DNA of 64,000 bases from Pseudomonas frederiksbergensis (GTDB lineage: Bacteria; Pseudomonadota; Gammaproteobacteria; Pseudomonadales; Pseudomonadaceae). This document shows positions 23,726 through 32,290 of the stretch, piece by piece. The notes below the pieces were generated by a model, which saw only the letters and a program-made list of their open reading frames with translations, did no database searches and was not told the origin of the DNA. The stretch covers positions 5,910,001-5,974,000 of the forward strand of contig NZ_CP018319.1 of assembly GCF_001952935.1 (NCBI RefSeq), in the 5' to 3' direction. Position numbers and translations under genes: made by a program. Numbering within the stretch: the first letter of the stretch is position 1; each line of letters opens with the position of its first letter.

Positions 23726-25408
23726 ATGAGCGACAAGGTTGATCTGCGCAAATATTCCTCCCAAGTGGTCGACGGCGTAGAACGCGCGCCCGGCCGCTCG
23801 ATGCTGCGGGCCGTGGGTTTTACGGACGAAGACTTCAAGAAACCGCAGATCGGCATCGCCTCGACCTGGGCGATGGTCACGCCCTGCAACATGCACATCG
23901 ACAAGCTGGCCATTGAAGCCGAAAAAGGCGCGAATGCCGCTGGGGCCAAGGGCGTCATTTTCAACACCATCACCATTTCCGACGGCATCGCCAACGGCAC
24001 CGAAGGCATGAAATATTCGCTGGTATCGCGTGAAGTGATCGCCGATTCCATTGAAGTCGTGGCCGGCTGCGAAGGCTTTGACGGCCTGGTCACCGTGGGC
24101 GGATGTGACAAGAACATGCCGGGGTGCCTGATCGGTATGGCGCGGCTGAATCGCCCTTCCATCTTCGTCTATGGCGGCACCATCCGGCCGGGCGCGGGCC
24201 ACACCGATATCATTTCCGTGTTCGAGGCCGTGGGTCAGCACGCGCGGGGCGATATCAGCGAGATTCAAGTCAAGCACATCGAGGAAGTGGCGATTCCGGG
24301 CCCCGGCTCCTGCGGCGGCATGTACACCGCCAACACCATGGCGTCCGCGATTGAGGCACTGGGCATGAGCCTGCCCGGTTCCAGCTCTCAGGACGCCGTT
24401 GGCAGCGACAAGGCGTCGGACAGTTTCCGCGCTGGCCAGCAGGTCATGGAACTGCTCAAGCGAGACATCAAACCGCGCGACATCATGACCCGCAAGGCGT
24501 TTGAAAATGCCATTCGAGTGGTGATCGCCCTCGCCGGCTCGACCAATGCCGTGCTGCACCTTCTGGCGATGGCGCATGCCGTGGATGTCGAGCTGACGCT
24601 GGATGATTTCGTCGAGCTGGGCAAGGTCTCCCCGGTGGTGGCCGACCTGCGTCCCAGCGGCCAATACATGATGAGCGAACTGGTGGCCATCGGCGGCATC
24701 CAGCCGCTGATGAAGCGTATGCTCGCCGCCGGCATGCTGCATGGCGATGCGCTGACAGTCACCGGCAAAACCTTGGCCGAAAACCTGGAAAACGTGCCCG
24801 ACTACCCCGCAGGCCAGGACGTGATCCTGCCCTTCGACCAACCGATCAAAAAAGACTCCCATTTGGTGGTGTTGCGCGGCAACCTTTCGCCAACCGGCGC
24901 CGTGGCCAAGATCACCGGCAAGGAAGGCCTGCGCTTTGAAGGCACGGCGCGGGTCTATCACGGTGAGGAAGGTGCGCTGGCCGGCATCCTCAACGGCGAA
25001 GTCAAGGCCGGCGATGTGATCGTGATCCGCTACGAAGGCCCCAAGGGCGGGCCCGGCATGCGCGAAATGCTTTCGCCGACGTCAGCGGTCATGGGCAAGG
25101 GACTGGGCAAGGACGTTGCGCTCATCACCGACGGTCGTTTCTCCGGCGGTTCACACGGGTTCGTGGTGGGCCATATCACGCCCGAAGCCTTTGACGGCGG
25201 GCCGATCGCGCTGATTGAAGACGGCGACAAGATCACCATCGACGCCGAAACACGGCAGATTACGGTCGATGTTTCAGACGCCGAACTGGCCGAGCGCAAA
25301 ACCCGCTGGGTGCGCCCGGAACCCAAGTACAAACGCGGTGTGCTGGCCAAATACGCGAAGACCGTGTCCAGCGCCTCGGAAGGCGCCGTAACGGACAAAT
25401 ACCTCTAG
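23726..25408 (+). CDS. ilvD: Dihydroxy-acid dehydratase
   Basis: This Fe-S enzyme dehydrates 2,3-dihydroxy acids to 2-keto acids in isoleucine, valine and (through valine) leucine/pantothenate synthesis. Cluster-ligand motifs are seen in VTPCNMH, VGGCDKNMPGC and GPGSCGGMYTANTM, and the C-terminal TDGRFSGGSHGFVVGH is the family signature. At 560 residues it belongs to the shorter type common outside enterobacteria, which I associate with [2Fe-2S] enzymes. GAGGAG precedes the ATG. Monocistronic; the ubiT gene converges on it 22 bases later. Confidence 0.93.
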   Translation: MSDKVDLRKYSSQVVDGVERAPGRSMLRAVGFTDEDFKKPQIGIASTWAMVTPCNMHIDKLAIEAEKGANAAGAKGVIFNTITISDGIANGTEGMKYSLVSREVIADSIEVVAGCEGFDGLVTVGGCDKNMPGCLIGMARLNRPSIFVYGGTIRPGAGHTDIISVFEAVGQHARGDISEIQVKHIEEVAIPGPGSCGGMYTANTMASAIEALGMSLPGSSSQDAVGSDKASDSFRAGQQVMELLKRDIKPRDIMTRKAFENAIRVVIALAGSTNAVLHLLAMAHAVDVELTLDDFVELGKVSPVVADLRPSGQYMMSELVAIGGIQPLMKRMLAAGMLHGDALTVTGKTLAENLENVPDYPAGQDVILPFDQPIKKDSHLVVLRGNLSPTGAVAKITGKEGLRFEGTARVYHGEEGALAGILNGEVKAGDVIVIRYEGPKGGPGMREMLSPTSAVMGKGLGKDVALITDGRFSGGSHGFVVGHITPEAFDGGPIALIEDGDKITIDAETRQITVDVSDAELAERKTRWVRPEPKYKRGVLAKYAKTVSSASEGAVTDKYL

Positions 25409-25430
25409 GTGTTCAGGAATGGCCTGGCGG

Positions 25431-25901
25431 TTACCCCGCCGCCAGTCCCTTCCCGGCCCGCTCCAGATTGCGCCACAACCAAACCGGCAGAACATCTGGG
25501 TCAAGGCTGTCGATCAGGTTCTTCAATGCCAACCCCAACTCCGTATCGCCCTCAATCACCAAACGCCGACGAAAGAACAACGTGTCCGGATCTTCCTGAC
25601 GGCTCGCCAGCAATAGAAACTCGCGCCAGTTACCGCTGATCGTCACATGCGCCGTGGCGCGTTCAGCAATTCGCAACCCGTCACGAGTCAACGTCAGGAA
25701 CCACGACAACCCCAGGTCCGGGATCCGCAAGCACAACCAACGCCCGCGCAAAACCTCAAACTCGCCATCGCGCAACGGCTCGGCGAGGCAGCGATTGAGC
25801 GCCTGTTGCAACGCCAGGCGCTGCACCGCAAATGGCACCCGGCGCACCAACGGCAACAACCGGTCGGCGCCTTTCAGCAGCCATTTCTTTCGATTCAACA
25901 C
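25431..25901 (-). CDS. ubiT: UbiT, SCP2-domain accessory factor of O2-independent ubiquinone synthesis
   Basis: This 156-residue protein carries an SCP2-like lipid-binding domain: VTISGNWREFLLLASRQEDPDTLFF and LVIEGDTELGLALKNLIDSL are typical. UbiT binds ubiquinone intermediates and supports the UbiU/UbiV hydroxylation route under anaerobiosis. The start is GTG at 25901, overlapping the ubiV stop by several bases, or the next TTG codon; there is no ATG. A longer upstream frame exists, but it is ubiV sequence in the wrong frame. Third gene of ubiUVT. Confidence 0.85.
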   Translation of the reverse strand: MLNRKKWLLKGADRLLPLVRRVPFAVQRLALQQALNRCLAEPLRDGEFEVLRGRWLCLRIPDLGLSWFLTLTRDGLRIAERATAHVTISGNWREFLLLASRQEDPDTLFFRRRLVIEGDTELGLALKNLIDSLDPDVLPVWLWRNLERAGKGLAAG

Positions 25902-26785
25902 AGGCCGACCTCCTCGACACGCAGCATGCCGGCCTGGCCATGCCAGTAGCCATTGCAACCGTCGACGAACAGCGGCGGTGTCTCGCCCAGTCGAACCCGT
26001 TGATAGGCCGCGATCACCTCGGCCATGCCCTGAGCGCGGGGGCTCAGACGCAACAGATCGGCGCCACAGGCCACCAGCCCGGAGTAATCCGCCAGCAGAT
26101 TGGTCACCTCGGCCGACATCGTTTGAATACCGTTGATGGTGAACAACGCCTGCCCTTCCTGACTGGTCAGCGGTAGGCCGTCGGGGTAGTTGAGGCAGCA
26201 GAACCGACAGTCGTCCTTGGGCAGGTTTTCCGCCCGTGCGGTGAAGCAGCGTGCGGAATAGGCCAACGGCAAATGCCCGTAAGCAAAGATCTCGACTTCC
26301 GGCACCTCGCGGCCCAGTTCGCGCACTTGCTCGAGCACATCGCCAATCAGCGCCGCGGAGCATTCCACCGGCGGCACCCACCGGGTCATCCCGCAGTCCA
26401 GCAGTTGCGCGAGGGTATGACCGTTGTACAGATTCAGCGCCGGACCACCCACGAACGGCAATTTGCGCTCAGCCAGAAACTGCACCGCGCCCATGTCGTT
26501 GGCTTCCACCAGCAATTGGCCGTTGTCGCAAAGACGACGAAGGCTGGACAGTTCGGAGGCCGCTTCGATCAGCGTCAGGCTGGAGATCACCAACTGCGCC
26601 TGGCTGCATTCCTGCAACTCGCGCCCCAATCCCAGCCATTGATCCAGTGAAAAAGCCCGGCGTTTCGAACACACGGTTTCGCCCAGGTAAATCACGTCCA
26701 GGGGCAAGGCCGACATCTCGGCGTAAAAGTTGCTGAGTTGCTCTTTGTCCCAATAAAACAGGACCGGTCCAAGGCTGAGTTTCAT
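25895..26785 (-). CDS. ubiV: UbiV, Fe-S peptidase-U32-family partner for anaerobic ubiquinone hydroxylation
   Basis: This 296-residue U32-family protein starts MKLSLGPVLFYW. The four-cysteine cluster-binding set is visible in SARCFTARAENLPKDDCRFC-C, with the DxCRFCC arrangement. UbiV forms an O2-sensitive [4Fe-4S] heterodimer with UbiU that hydroxylates ubiquinone precursors without oxygen. GGAGG precedes the ATG at 26785; the longer open frame upstream is ubiU sequence in another frame. It is 10 bases downstream of ubiU, and the stop overlaps ubiT. Confidence 0.9.
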   Translation of the reverse strand: MKLSLGPVLFYWDKEQLSNFYAEMSALPLDVIYLGETVCSKRRAFSLDQWLGLGRELQECSQAQLVISSLTLIEAASELSSLRRLCDNGQLLVEANDMGAVQFLAERKLPFVGGPALNLYNGHTLAQLLDCGMTRWVPPVECSAALIGDVLEQVRELGREVPEVEIFAYGHLPLAYSARCFTARAENLPKDDCRFCCLNYPDGLPLTSQEGQALFTINGIQTMSAEVTNLLADYSGLVACGADLLRLSPRAQGMAEVIAAYQRVRLGETPPLFVDGCNGYWHGQAGMLRVEEVGLC

Positions 26786-26795
26786 GTCGCCTCCC

Positions 26796-27791
26796 TCATT
26801 GCCATGATCGATGATAAGCACCCAGGGTGGTCTGGCTGCCTTCGGACAAACCGGCCAGTACTTTGCGCCATTCCTCCTTGACCCGAAAACTGCCCGGCGA
26901 GCCACGATGGGCATCCAGTGCCGCACGCCAGACGCGGGTGACTTGTTCGACATAGGCCGGGCTGCGTTGCCGGCCTTCGATTTTGACCGCCTCGACGCCG
27001 ATGGCCGTCAATTCCGGCAGCAAGTCCAGGGTGTCGAGGCTGGTAGGTTCTTCCAGCGCATGAAAGCGTTTGCCGCCGACCAGGAAACGGCCCTTGCACA
27101 GGGTCGGGTAACCGGCGGGTTCTTCGGGGGTGTAACGGTCGATCAGCACTTCACTGAGCCGCGCGCTCAAGCCTTCGGCGTCGTCGCTCCAGCGCACCGC
27201 TTTGGCCGGTGAGCAGACGCCGCAGAGGTTGGGGGACTCGCCGGTGATGTAGGACGACAGATGGCAACGCCCTTCGGCCATGATGCACAAGCTGCCGAAG
27301 CCAAACACTTCGATGGGCACCGGGCTGCTCGCGGCGACCTGGCGCACTTGTGCCAAGGACAACACCCGCGGCAGCACCGCACGCCGAATGCCGTAGCGTT
27401 GCGCGTAAAATTCCAGCGCCGCAGCATGCGTGGCCGAGCCCTGGACCGACAGGTGCAACGCCAAATGCGGATGCCGCTGGCTGGCGTAGTTGAGTACCCC
27501 GGGGTCGGCGGCGATCAACGCATCCACGCCGAAATCGGCGGCGCGATCGACCGCCCGTTGCCAGCGCTCCCAGCCCTTGGGTTGCGGGTAGGTGTTGACC
27601 GCGACGTAGAGTTTGCGTTGATGCTGGCGAATGTGAGCAACCGCCGCGTCGAACTGTTTGTCGTCCATGTTCAGCCCCGCGAAGTGCCGGGCATTGGTGT
27701 CATCGCGAAAACCGACATACACGGCATCGGCGCCTTCGCGCACCGCCGCTTTTAGCGCAGGCAGGTTCCCTGCCGGGCAGACCAGTTGCAT
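26796..27791 (-). CDS. ubiU: UbiU, Fe-S peptidase-U32-family subunit for anaerobic ubiquinone hydroxylation
   Basis: This 331-residue U32-family protein begins MQLVCPAGNLPALKAAV. Cys ligands appear in LCIMAEGRCHLSSY and NLCGVCSPAK, with a further Cys in YPTLCKGRF; KIEGRQRSPAYV is the U32 C-terminal signature. It is the partner of UbiV. GAGGATC precedes the ATG. It leads the ubiUVT operon, and a Dnr/Anr-type box (27848-27861) is centred about 63 bases upstream. This links quinone supply to the denitrification genes that follow. Confidence 0.92.
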   Translation of the reverse strand: MQLVCPAGNLPALKAAVREGADAVYVGFRDDTNARHFAGLNMDDKQFDAAVAHIRQHQRKLYVAVNTYPQPKGWERWQRAVDRAADFGVDALIAADPGVLNYASQRHPHLALHLSVQGSATHAAALEFYAQRYGIRRAVLPRVLSLAQVRQVAASSPVPIEVFGFGSLCIMAEGRCHLSSYITGESPNLCGVCSPAKAVRWSDDAEGLSARLSEVLIDRYTPEEPAGYPTLCKGRFLVGGKRFHALEEPTSLDTLDLLPELTAIGVEAVKIEGRQRSPAYVEQVTRVWRAALDAHRGSPGSFRVKEEWRKVLAGLSEGSQTTLGAYHRSWQ

Positions 27792-27847
27792 GGGTGATCC
27801 TCATGGAAAAACGCGCTGCCAGTCTAGCGAGACCGGCAGGCGCGGCC

Positions 27848-27861
27848 TTGACGGCAATCAA
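27848..27861 (-). promoter_or_regulatory. Dnr/Anr-type box upstream of ubiUVT
   Basis: TTGAC-GGCA-ATCAA matches the FNR/Dnr consensus TTGAT-N4-ATCAA at 9 of 10 half-site bases. It is centred about 63 bases before the ubiU start, appropriate for an activated class-II promoter. Confidence 0.7.
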
Positions 27862-27867
27862 TTGCGA

Positions 27868-29103
27868 TCAATGCATCAGGTCGGCGAAGGACAGGAACAT
27901 CACGTTGTCGTGCTTGAGCACTTGCTGCTCGCACTCGATCACCGCCAGCCCATCGGCCCAACACGCGGCGCTCAACATCGCCGAACTTTGCTGAGGGTGC
28001 AGCTCCACGCGCAACTGGCCGTCAGCACCCGGCGTCAGTCGAGCCCGCAGGTACTGCCGACGCTTGTTGCGCTGCAACCAGTCGAACCCGGCGGGCACGG
28101 CCATTGGCAGCGGCAACACGTCTTTCACGCCCTGGGCCCTGAGCAGGAACGGCCGCACCACCACCAACGCGGTAATCAGCGCCGCCGAAGGATTGCCCGG
28201 CATGCCGATCCAGGGTTTGCCGGCCACTTCGCCGAAGGCCAGCGGTTTACCCGGCTGAATCGCCAGCCGCCAGAAATCCAGGCTGCCGAGTTCCTCGATG
28301 GCCTGTTTGAGGTGATCTTCTTCACCGACCGAGACGCCACCGGAACTCAACAACAGGTCGCATTCCGAAGACGCCAGGCTCAAGGCATGCCGGCTGGCCG
28401 CCAACTCATCGGCCATGACGCCATAGTCGTGCACCTCGACGCCCCAGCCACTCAACAACGCCGCGAGGCAGTAACGGTTGCTGTTGTAAATCTGCCCCGG
28501 CGCCAACGAGTCGCCGGGCTCACGCAGTTCATTGCCGCTGCTGAGCAGGCACACCTGCAACGGACGGTAGACCTCGACCCGCGCGATGCCAGCGCCGGCC
28601 AGCAACCCCACTTCTTGCGCACGCAGGCGTTTACCGGCCTGGAGCAACAGGTCTCCCCGGCGCACCTCCTCACCCTCCTTGCGCACGTGATCGCCAACGC
28701 TTACGGGAGGAAACCAGACGCGCTCGCCCTCGATCCGGCAACGCTCTTGCGGCACCACCGTGTCGGCACCCGGCGGCAATGGCGCGCCGGTAAAAATCTG
28801 TACAGCTTGCTGCGCGAGCAACGGCGAGCTCGCCTGATCCCCTGCCGCAATTCGTCCGCCAATCGGCAAGTAGCCACCGTCCGGTGGCAGGTCAGCAGCC
28901 CTGAGGGCGTAACCGTCCATGGCACTGTTGTCCCAGGCCGGCAGGTTGACGGGGGAATGAATGTCCGCCGCCAGCACCCGACCCAAGGCTTGATCCAGAC
29001 CGATCTTTTGCGCCAGGGGCGGCGGCGGTGCCTGCTCCAGCAGACGGCTGATGGCCTCGTCCACCGGCATCAGGTGGCCGAGGTCGCACACCCGACCAGT
29101 CAT
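27868..29103 (-). CDS. moeA: MoeA, molybdopterin molybdenumtransferase
   Basis: This 411-residue enzyme inserts molybdate into adenylylated molybdopterin, the last step of molybdenum cofactor synthesis in the cytosol. Motifs are PAWDNSAMDGYAL (N-terminal), SSGGVSVGEEDHLK and GMPGNPSAALI (MoCF-biosynth core). Length is normal. The ATG overlaps the moaB stop by 4 bases. The pair fits here because respiratory nitrate reductases need molybdenum cofactor, although no nar or nap gene is present. Confidence 0.93.
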   Translation of the reverse strand: MTGRVCDLGHLMPVDEAISRLLEQAPPPPLAQKIGLDQALGRVLAADIHSPVNLPAWDNSAMDGYALRAADLPPDGGYLPIGGRIAAGDQASSPLLAQQAVQIFTGAPLPPGADTVVPQERCRIEGERVWFPPVSVGDHVRKEGEEVRRGDLLLQAGKRLRAQEVGLLAGAGIARVEVYRPLQVCLLSSGNELREPGDSLAPGQIYNSNRYCLAALLSGWGVEVHDYGVMADELAASRHALSLASSECDLLLSSGGVSVGEEDHLKQAIEELGSLDFWRLAIQPGKPLAFGEVAGKPWIGMPGNPSAALITALVVVRPFLLRAQGVKDVLPLPMAVPAGFDWLQRNKRRQYLRARLTPGADGQLRVELHPQQSSAMLSAACWADGLAVIECEQQVLKHDNVMFLSFADLMH

Positions 29104-29654
29104 GAGCGTGTCTCGCAGGCGTCAATGACCCGTTGCGCTTGCGGCTTCAAATGCGCGACGAAATTGCACGGGCCGGTGCGGCTGTCCAATTGTTCGAGCA
29201 GGATCTGGTTCCAGGCAGTTCGACACGCGCCGGGCGAACCCGGAACGCAGCACACCAGCACGCCGTTGCTCATCCCGGCCAGCGCCCGTGACTGCAGACT
29301 GGACATGCCGATTTCCGCCAGGGACACCTGACGAAACAGTTCACCGAAGCCTTCCACGTGTTTGTCCAGCAACGGCAAGACCGCTTGCGGTGTGTTGTCG
29401 CGCGCGGTGAAACCGGTGCCGCCGGTCATCAGTATCACTTGAACCTTGGGGTCGGCGATCCAGTGAGAGACCTTGGCGCGAATCTGATAAATGTCGTCCT
29501 TGACCAGGTCACGGTCGATCAATACATGCCCGGCCGTTTGCAGCAAATCCGTCAGGGTCTGCCCCGAGGTGTCGGTGTCAAAGGTGCGCGTATCGCTGAT
29601 GGTCAGCACGGCGATGTTCAGGGGTTCAAACGTGCGTTGCGCCAGATGGGCCAT
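29100..29654 (-). CDS. moaB: MoaB-type molybdopterin adenylyltransferase
   Basis: This 184-residue protein of the MogA/MoaB fold adenylylates molybdopterin before metal insertion by MoeA. Motifs are IAVLTISDTRTFDTDTSG, LMTGGTGFTARDNTP and SNGVLVCCVPGSPGACR. GGAAGG precedes the ATG at 29654; the long upstream open frame runs into REPIN repeat sequence and is not coding. Overlaps moeA (ATGA). Confidence 0.92.
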   Translation of the reverse strand: MAHLAQRTFEPLNIAVLTISDTRTFDTDTSGQTLTDLLQTAGHVLIDRDLVKDDIYQIRAKVSHWIADPKVQVILMTGGTGFTARDNTPQAVLPLLDKHVEGFGELFRQVSLAEIGMSSLQSRALAGMSNGVLVCCVPGSPGACRTAWNQILLEQLDSRTGPCNFVAHLKPQAQRVIDACETRS

Positions 29655-29778
29655 ATCCAAGCCTTCCCGTGAATGAGGGTATGGGACAAAGCCTGAACCG
29701 GAATCCCCGGTGAGCCTATTCCTCCAAGGAGGTACCTCCACAGGGACATAAGCAGAATGTGTCGGGCACACAAAAACC

Positions 29779-29868
29779 TGTGGGAGCGAGCCTGCTCGCG
29801 ATAGCGGTTTGTCAGGCAACATCAATGGTGACTGACACACCACTATCGCGAGCAGGCTCGCTCCCACA
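29779..29868. repeat. REPIN (GTGGGAGCGAGCCTGCTCGCG family)
   Basis: Two inverted REP units begin and end with TGTGGGAGCGAGCCTGCTCG and its complement, about 35 bases apart. The same unit recurs at 32987-33050 and, as GCGGGCTTGCTCG variants, at 40370-40463 and 57271-57365. It lies between moaB and the 3' end of pdxH. Confidence 0.9.
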
Positions 29869-29884
29869 CTGTCTCCCATCGCTA

Positions 29885-30532
29885 TCAGGGCGCCAGTCGA
29901 TTGCGTTGCCAAACACCATCGCGCAACCGGTAATCGAGGCGGTCATGCAAGCGGTCGGCACGGCCCTGCCAGAATTCCAGACGCTCAGGGCGCAAGCAGT
30001 AGCCGCCCCAATGTTCGGGCCGCGGCACGATCTTGCCGGCAAAGCGCTGGATGGTTTGGAGCAACAGCGATTCAAGCTCGGCCCGATTGGCCAGCGGCCG
30101 GCTTTGCGGCGAAGCCCAGGCGCCCAGGCGACTGTCCTGCGAGCGGGAATCGAAGTACGCATCCGACAGCATCGGGTCGAGCCTGGAGACCTGGCCTTCG
30201 ATACGCACCTGACGCTCCAGCCCCGGCCAGAAAAAGGTCATCGCCGCATGCGGGTTGGCGGCCAGTTGCTGGCCCTTGTCGCTCTGGTAATTGCCGAAAA
30301 AGGTGAAGCCTTCATCGCTCAAGCCCTTGAGCAGCAGGACCCGGCAGTGCGGGCGCCCTTCACTGTCGACCGTCGCCAACACCATGCTGTTGGCTTCGAC
30401 AGGCGCGCGCTCGGTGTCGCGGGCCAGTTGCAGCCATTGCCGGAACATCGCCATCGGGTCGTCCAGCGCCGACTCGTCTTGCAGGCCAAAAAGGGTGTAG
30501 TTACGGCGCATCTGGGCCAGGGAAAGGGGCAT
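29885..30532 (-). CDS. pdxH: Pyridoxamine 5'-phosphate oxidase
   Basis: This 215-residue FMN enzyme makes pyridoxal 5'-phosphate from PNP/PMP. The order of motifs is typical: NSMVLATVDSEGRPHCRVLLLKG, FFGNYQSDKGQQL, RQVRIEGQVSRL, YFDSRSQDSRLGAWASPQS and the C-terminal WGGYCLRPERLEFWQG ... RNRLAP. GGAG lies before the ATG at 30532 (MPLSLAQMRRNY); the longer frame upstream is unlikely. A housekeeping gene; nothing ties it to denitrification. Confidence 0.95.
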   Translation of the reverse strand: MPLSLAQMRRNYTLFGLQDESALDDPMAMFRQWLQLARDTERAPVEANSMVLATVDSEGRPHCRVLLLKGLSDEGFTFFGNYQSDKGQQLAANPHAAMTFFWPGLERQVRIEGQVSRLDPMLSDAYFDSRSQDSRLGAWASPQSRPLANRAELESLLLQTIQRFAGKIVPRPEHWGGYCLRPERLEFWQGRADRLHDRLDYRLRDGVWQRNRLAP

Positions 30533-30604
30533 GACGGTGATCTCCAAAAAGGTTCTGCCCAGTGTGCAATGCACAGCGCAAGACCACCTTGACCACCATC
30601 AACC

Positions 30605-32134
30605 TTATTTGAGACGCAGACGCCGAGCCAGTTTGTGCAGGTTGCTGGGATCGACTTCCAGAATCCGCGCGGCGCTGGCCCAGTTTTCCCCGGACAGGCT
30701 CAAGGCCTGGAGGATTTTCTTGCGCTGGTAATCGTCGACCGCTTCACCAAGAGGCTGGAACGGCTCATCAGCCGTAACGTCCAGTGGATTTTCGACGACC
30801 GCACCCTGCTCGCCCACGGCACTGTCGAGGTCCAGAATCTCGGGCTCCAGGGTCATGATCAACGTGCGACTGGTGCCGCGACTGAGCTGCTTCAACGCGG
30901 CCCGGCTGATCACATGCTCCAGCTCGCGCACGTTGCCCGGCCAACTGTACGTCAGCAGCGCTCGCTCGGCCGCCGGCGACAGGCGCAAGCCGCGCAAACC
31001 GAGCCGCGCCCGATTGAGCTCGAGGAAATGCCCGGCCAGCATCAATACATCGTTACCCCGCTCGCGCAACGGTGGAATCGGCACCGGGTACACCGAGAGC
31101 CGGTGATACAGATCGGCCCGAAACAAGCCGTCGCGGATGCTGTCCGGCAGGTGCCGGTTGGTCGCGGCGATGATGCGCACATCGACATGCAGCGGCTTGT
31201 CGGCGCCGAGGCGCTGGATTTCGCCGTTCTGCAGGGTGCGCAGCAGCTTCGCTTGCACGGCCAATGGCAATTCGCCCACTTCATCGAGAAACAGCGTGCC
31301 ACCGTTGGCCGCATCGAAACGTCCGGCACGGTCACTGGTGGCGCCGGAAAACGCGCCTTTGACATGGCCGAACAATTCACTCTCTGCCAGAGACTCCGGC
31401 AACGCCGCGCAGTTGACCTGCACCAGCGGCTTGTGACTGCGGCGCGACAGACGATGCAAGCGCCTTGCGAACAGCTCTTTGCCGACGCCGGTCTCGCCCA
31501 GCAGCAACACCGGCAATTCGGAGTCGGCCAGCACGTCCAGTTCATTGAGCAACTGATGCAGCACCTCGCTCTGCCCGAGGATTTCGCCTTCATCAGCCGG
31601 CCGCCGCACGTCTTGAATATCGCTGCGGGACAAGCGCAGGCTGCGGTTTTCCTGCTCGAGCCGGGTAACTCGCACGGCGGCTTCGATCTGCAAGGTGCAG
31701 CGCTTGAGTTCTTCCCGCGCACGACTGTCGAAAGTCCCGGCGTGCAGCGCATCGAGGGTGATCGCGCCCCAGATCCGCCCCTCCACGTACAGGCTCACGC
31801 CCATGCAATCGTGCACGGGCATCGGTTCGCCGGCGTGATGGTCGAGCAAGCCGTCATAGGGGTCCGGCAGACGGCTATCGGGCTCGAACCAGGTGGGTTC
31901 GCGCGACGCCATGATCGCCGCCAGCCGCGGATGCTGGGCGATGACGAACCGACGGCCCAACGCTTCATGCACCAGCCCCACCGTCGCCACCGGCCTGAGG
32001 CTGTCGTCGTCCAGACGCAGCAATCCCACGGCGCCACTGTTGAAGTACTCCCGCAGGGTCTGGACCAGTCGTTGCAACCGCACAGCATTGGGCAACTCGA
32101 CAATCAGGTCGGCCGCCAGGCTTTCTCGCAGCAT
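30605..32134 (-). CDS. norR: NorR, nitric-oxide-responsive sigma-54 activator
   Basis: This 509-residue regulator has an N-terminal GAF domain (about 15-170) that in E. coli NorR holds a mononuclear iron sensing NO. The AAA+ domain (about 185-420) has GETGVGKELFARRLH (Walker A), the sigma-54 contact GAFSGAT, FLDEVGELP (Walker B) and AATNRHL. The C-terminal Fis-type HTH reads ENWASAARILEVDPSNLHKLARRL. In P. aeruginosa the orthologue (FhpR) controls flavohaemoglobin. Here the divergent target is dnrN: three GGT-N7-ACC sites lie between them, one touching the norR start codon, which suggests autoregulation. Confidence 0.92.
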   Translation of the reverse strand: MLRESLAADLIVELPNAVRLQRLVQTLREYFNSGAVGLLRLDDDSLRPVATVGLVHEALGRRFVIAQHPRLAAIMASREPTWFEPDSRLPDPYDGLLDHHAGEPMPVHDCMGVSLYVEGRIWGAITLDALHAGTFDSRAREELKRCTLQIEAAVRVTRLEQENRSLRLSRSDIQDVRRPADEGEILGQSEVLHQLLNELDVLADSELPVLLLGETGVGKELFARRLHRLSRRSHKPLVQVNCAALPESLAESELFGHVKGAFSGATSDRAGRFDAANGGTLFLDEVGELPLAVQAKLLRTLQNGEIQRLGADKPLHVDVRIIAATNRHLPDSIRDGLFRADLYHRLSVYPVPIPPLRERGNDVLMLAGHFLELNRARLGLRGLRLSPAAERALLTYSWPGNVRELEHVISRAALKQLSRGTSRTLIMTLEPEILDLDSAVGEQGAVVENPLDVTADEPFQPLGEAVDDYQRKKILQALSLSGENWASAARILEVDPSNLHKLARRLRLK

Positions 32135-32191
32135 GGTAGTTATTACCCTCTATGGTTGGATTCACCCTAAAGCGTCCGGGTGCCTATCACC
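32135..32191 (+). promoter_or_regulatory. Triple NorR enhancer site
   Basis: Three GGT-N7-ACC sequences lie at 32135-32147 (AGTTATT spacer), 32154-32166 (TGGATTC) and 32179-32191 (GCCTATC). The known NorR core is GT-N7-AC, with three sites needed for activation in E. coli. They lie roughly 75-120 bases upstream of the expected dnrN transcription start. Confidence 0.8.
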
Positions 32192-32231
32192 ACAACTAAA
32201 AATAAAGCTCTATTTTTCAATACGTTAAAGA

Positions 32232-32247
32232 TGGCATGCCGGGTGCA
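32232..32247 (+). promoter_or_regulatory. Sigma-54 promoter of dnrN
   Basis: TGGCATGCCGGGTGCA has the invariant GG and GC separated by exactly 10 bases (-24/-12). It lies 44 bases before the dnrN ATG and downstream of the NorR sites. Confidence 0.8.
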
Positions 32248-32290
32248 ATGAGCCTGGGGAACCGTTGAAATCCAAACAAGGAACCCCCTG

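Noticed and set aside
30635..32170. 511-residue open frame antisense to norR
   Set aside because: norR carries all AAA+ and HTH motifs; the antisense frame would also cover the NorR-binding sites.
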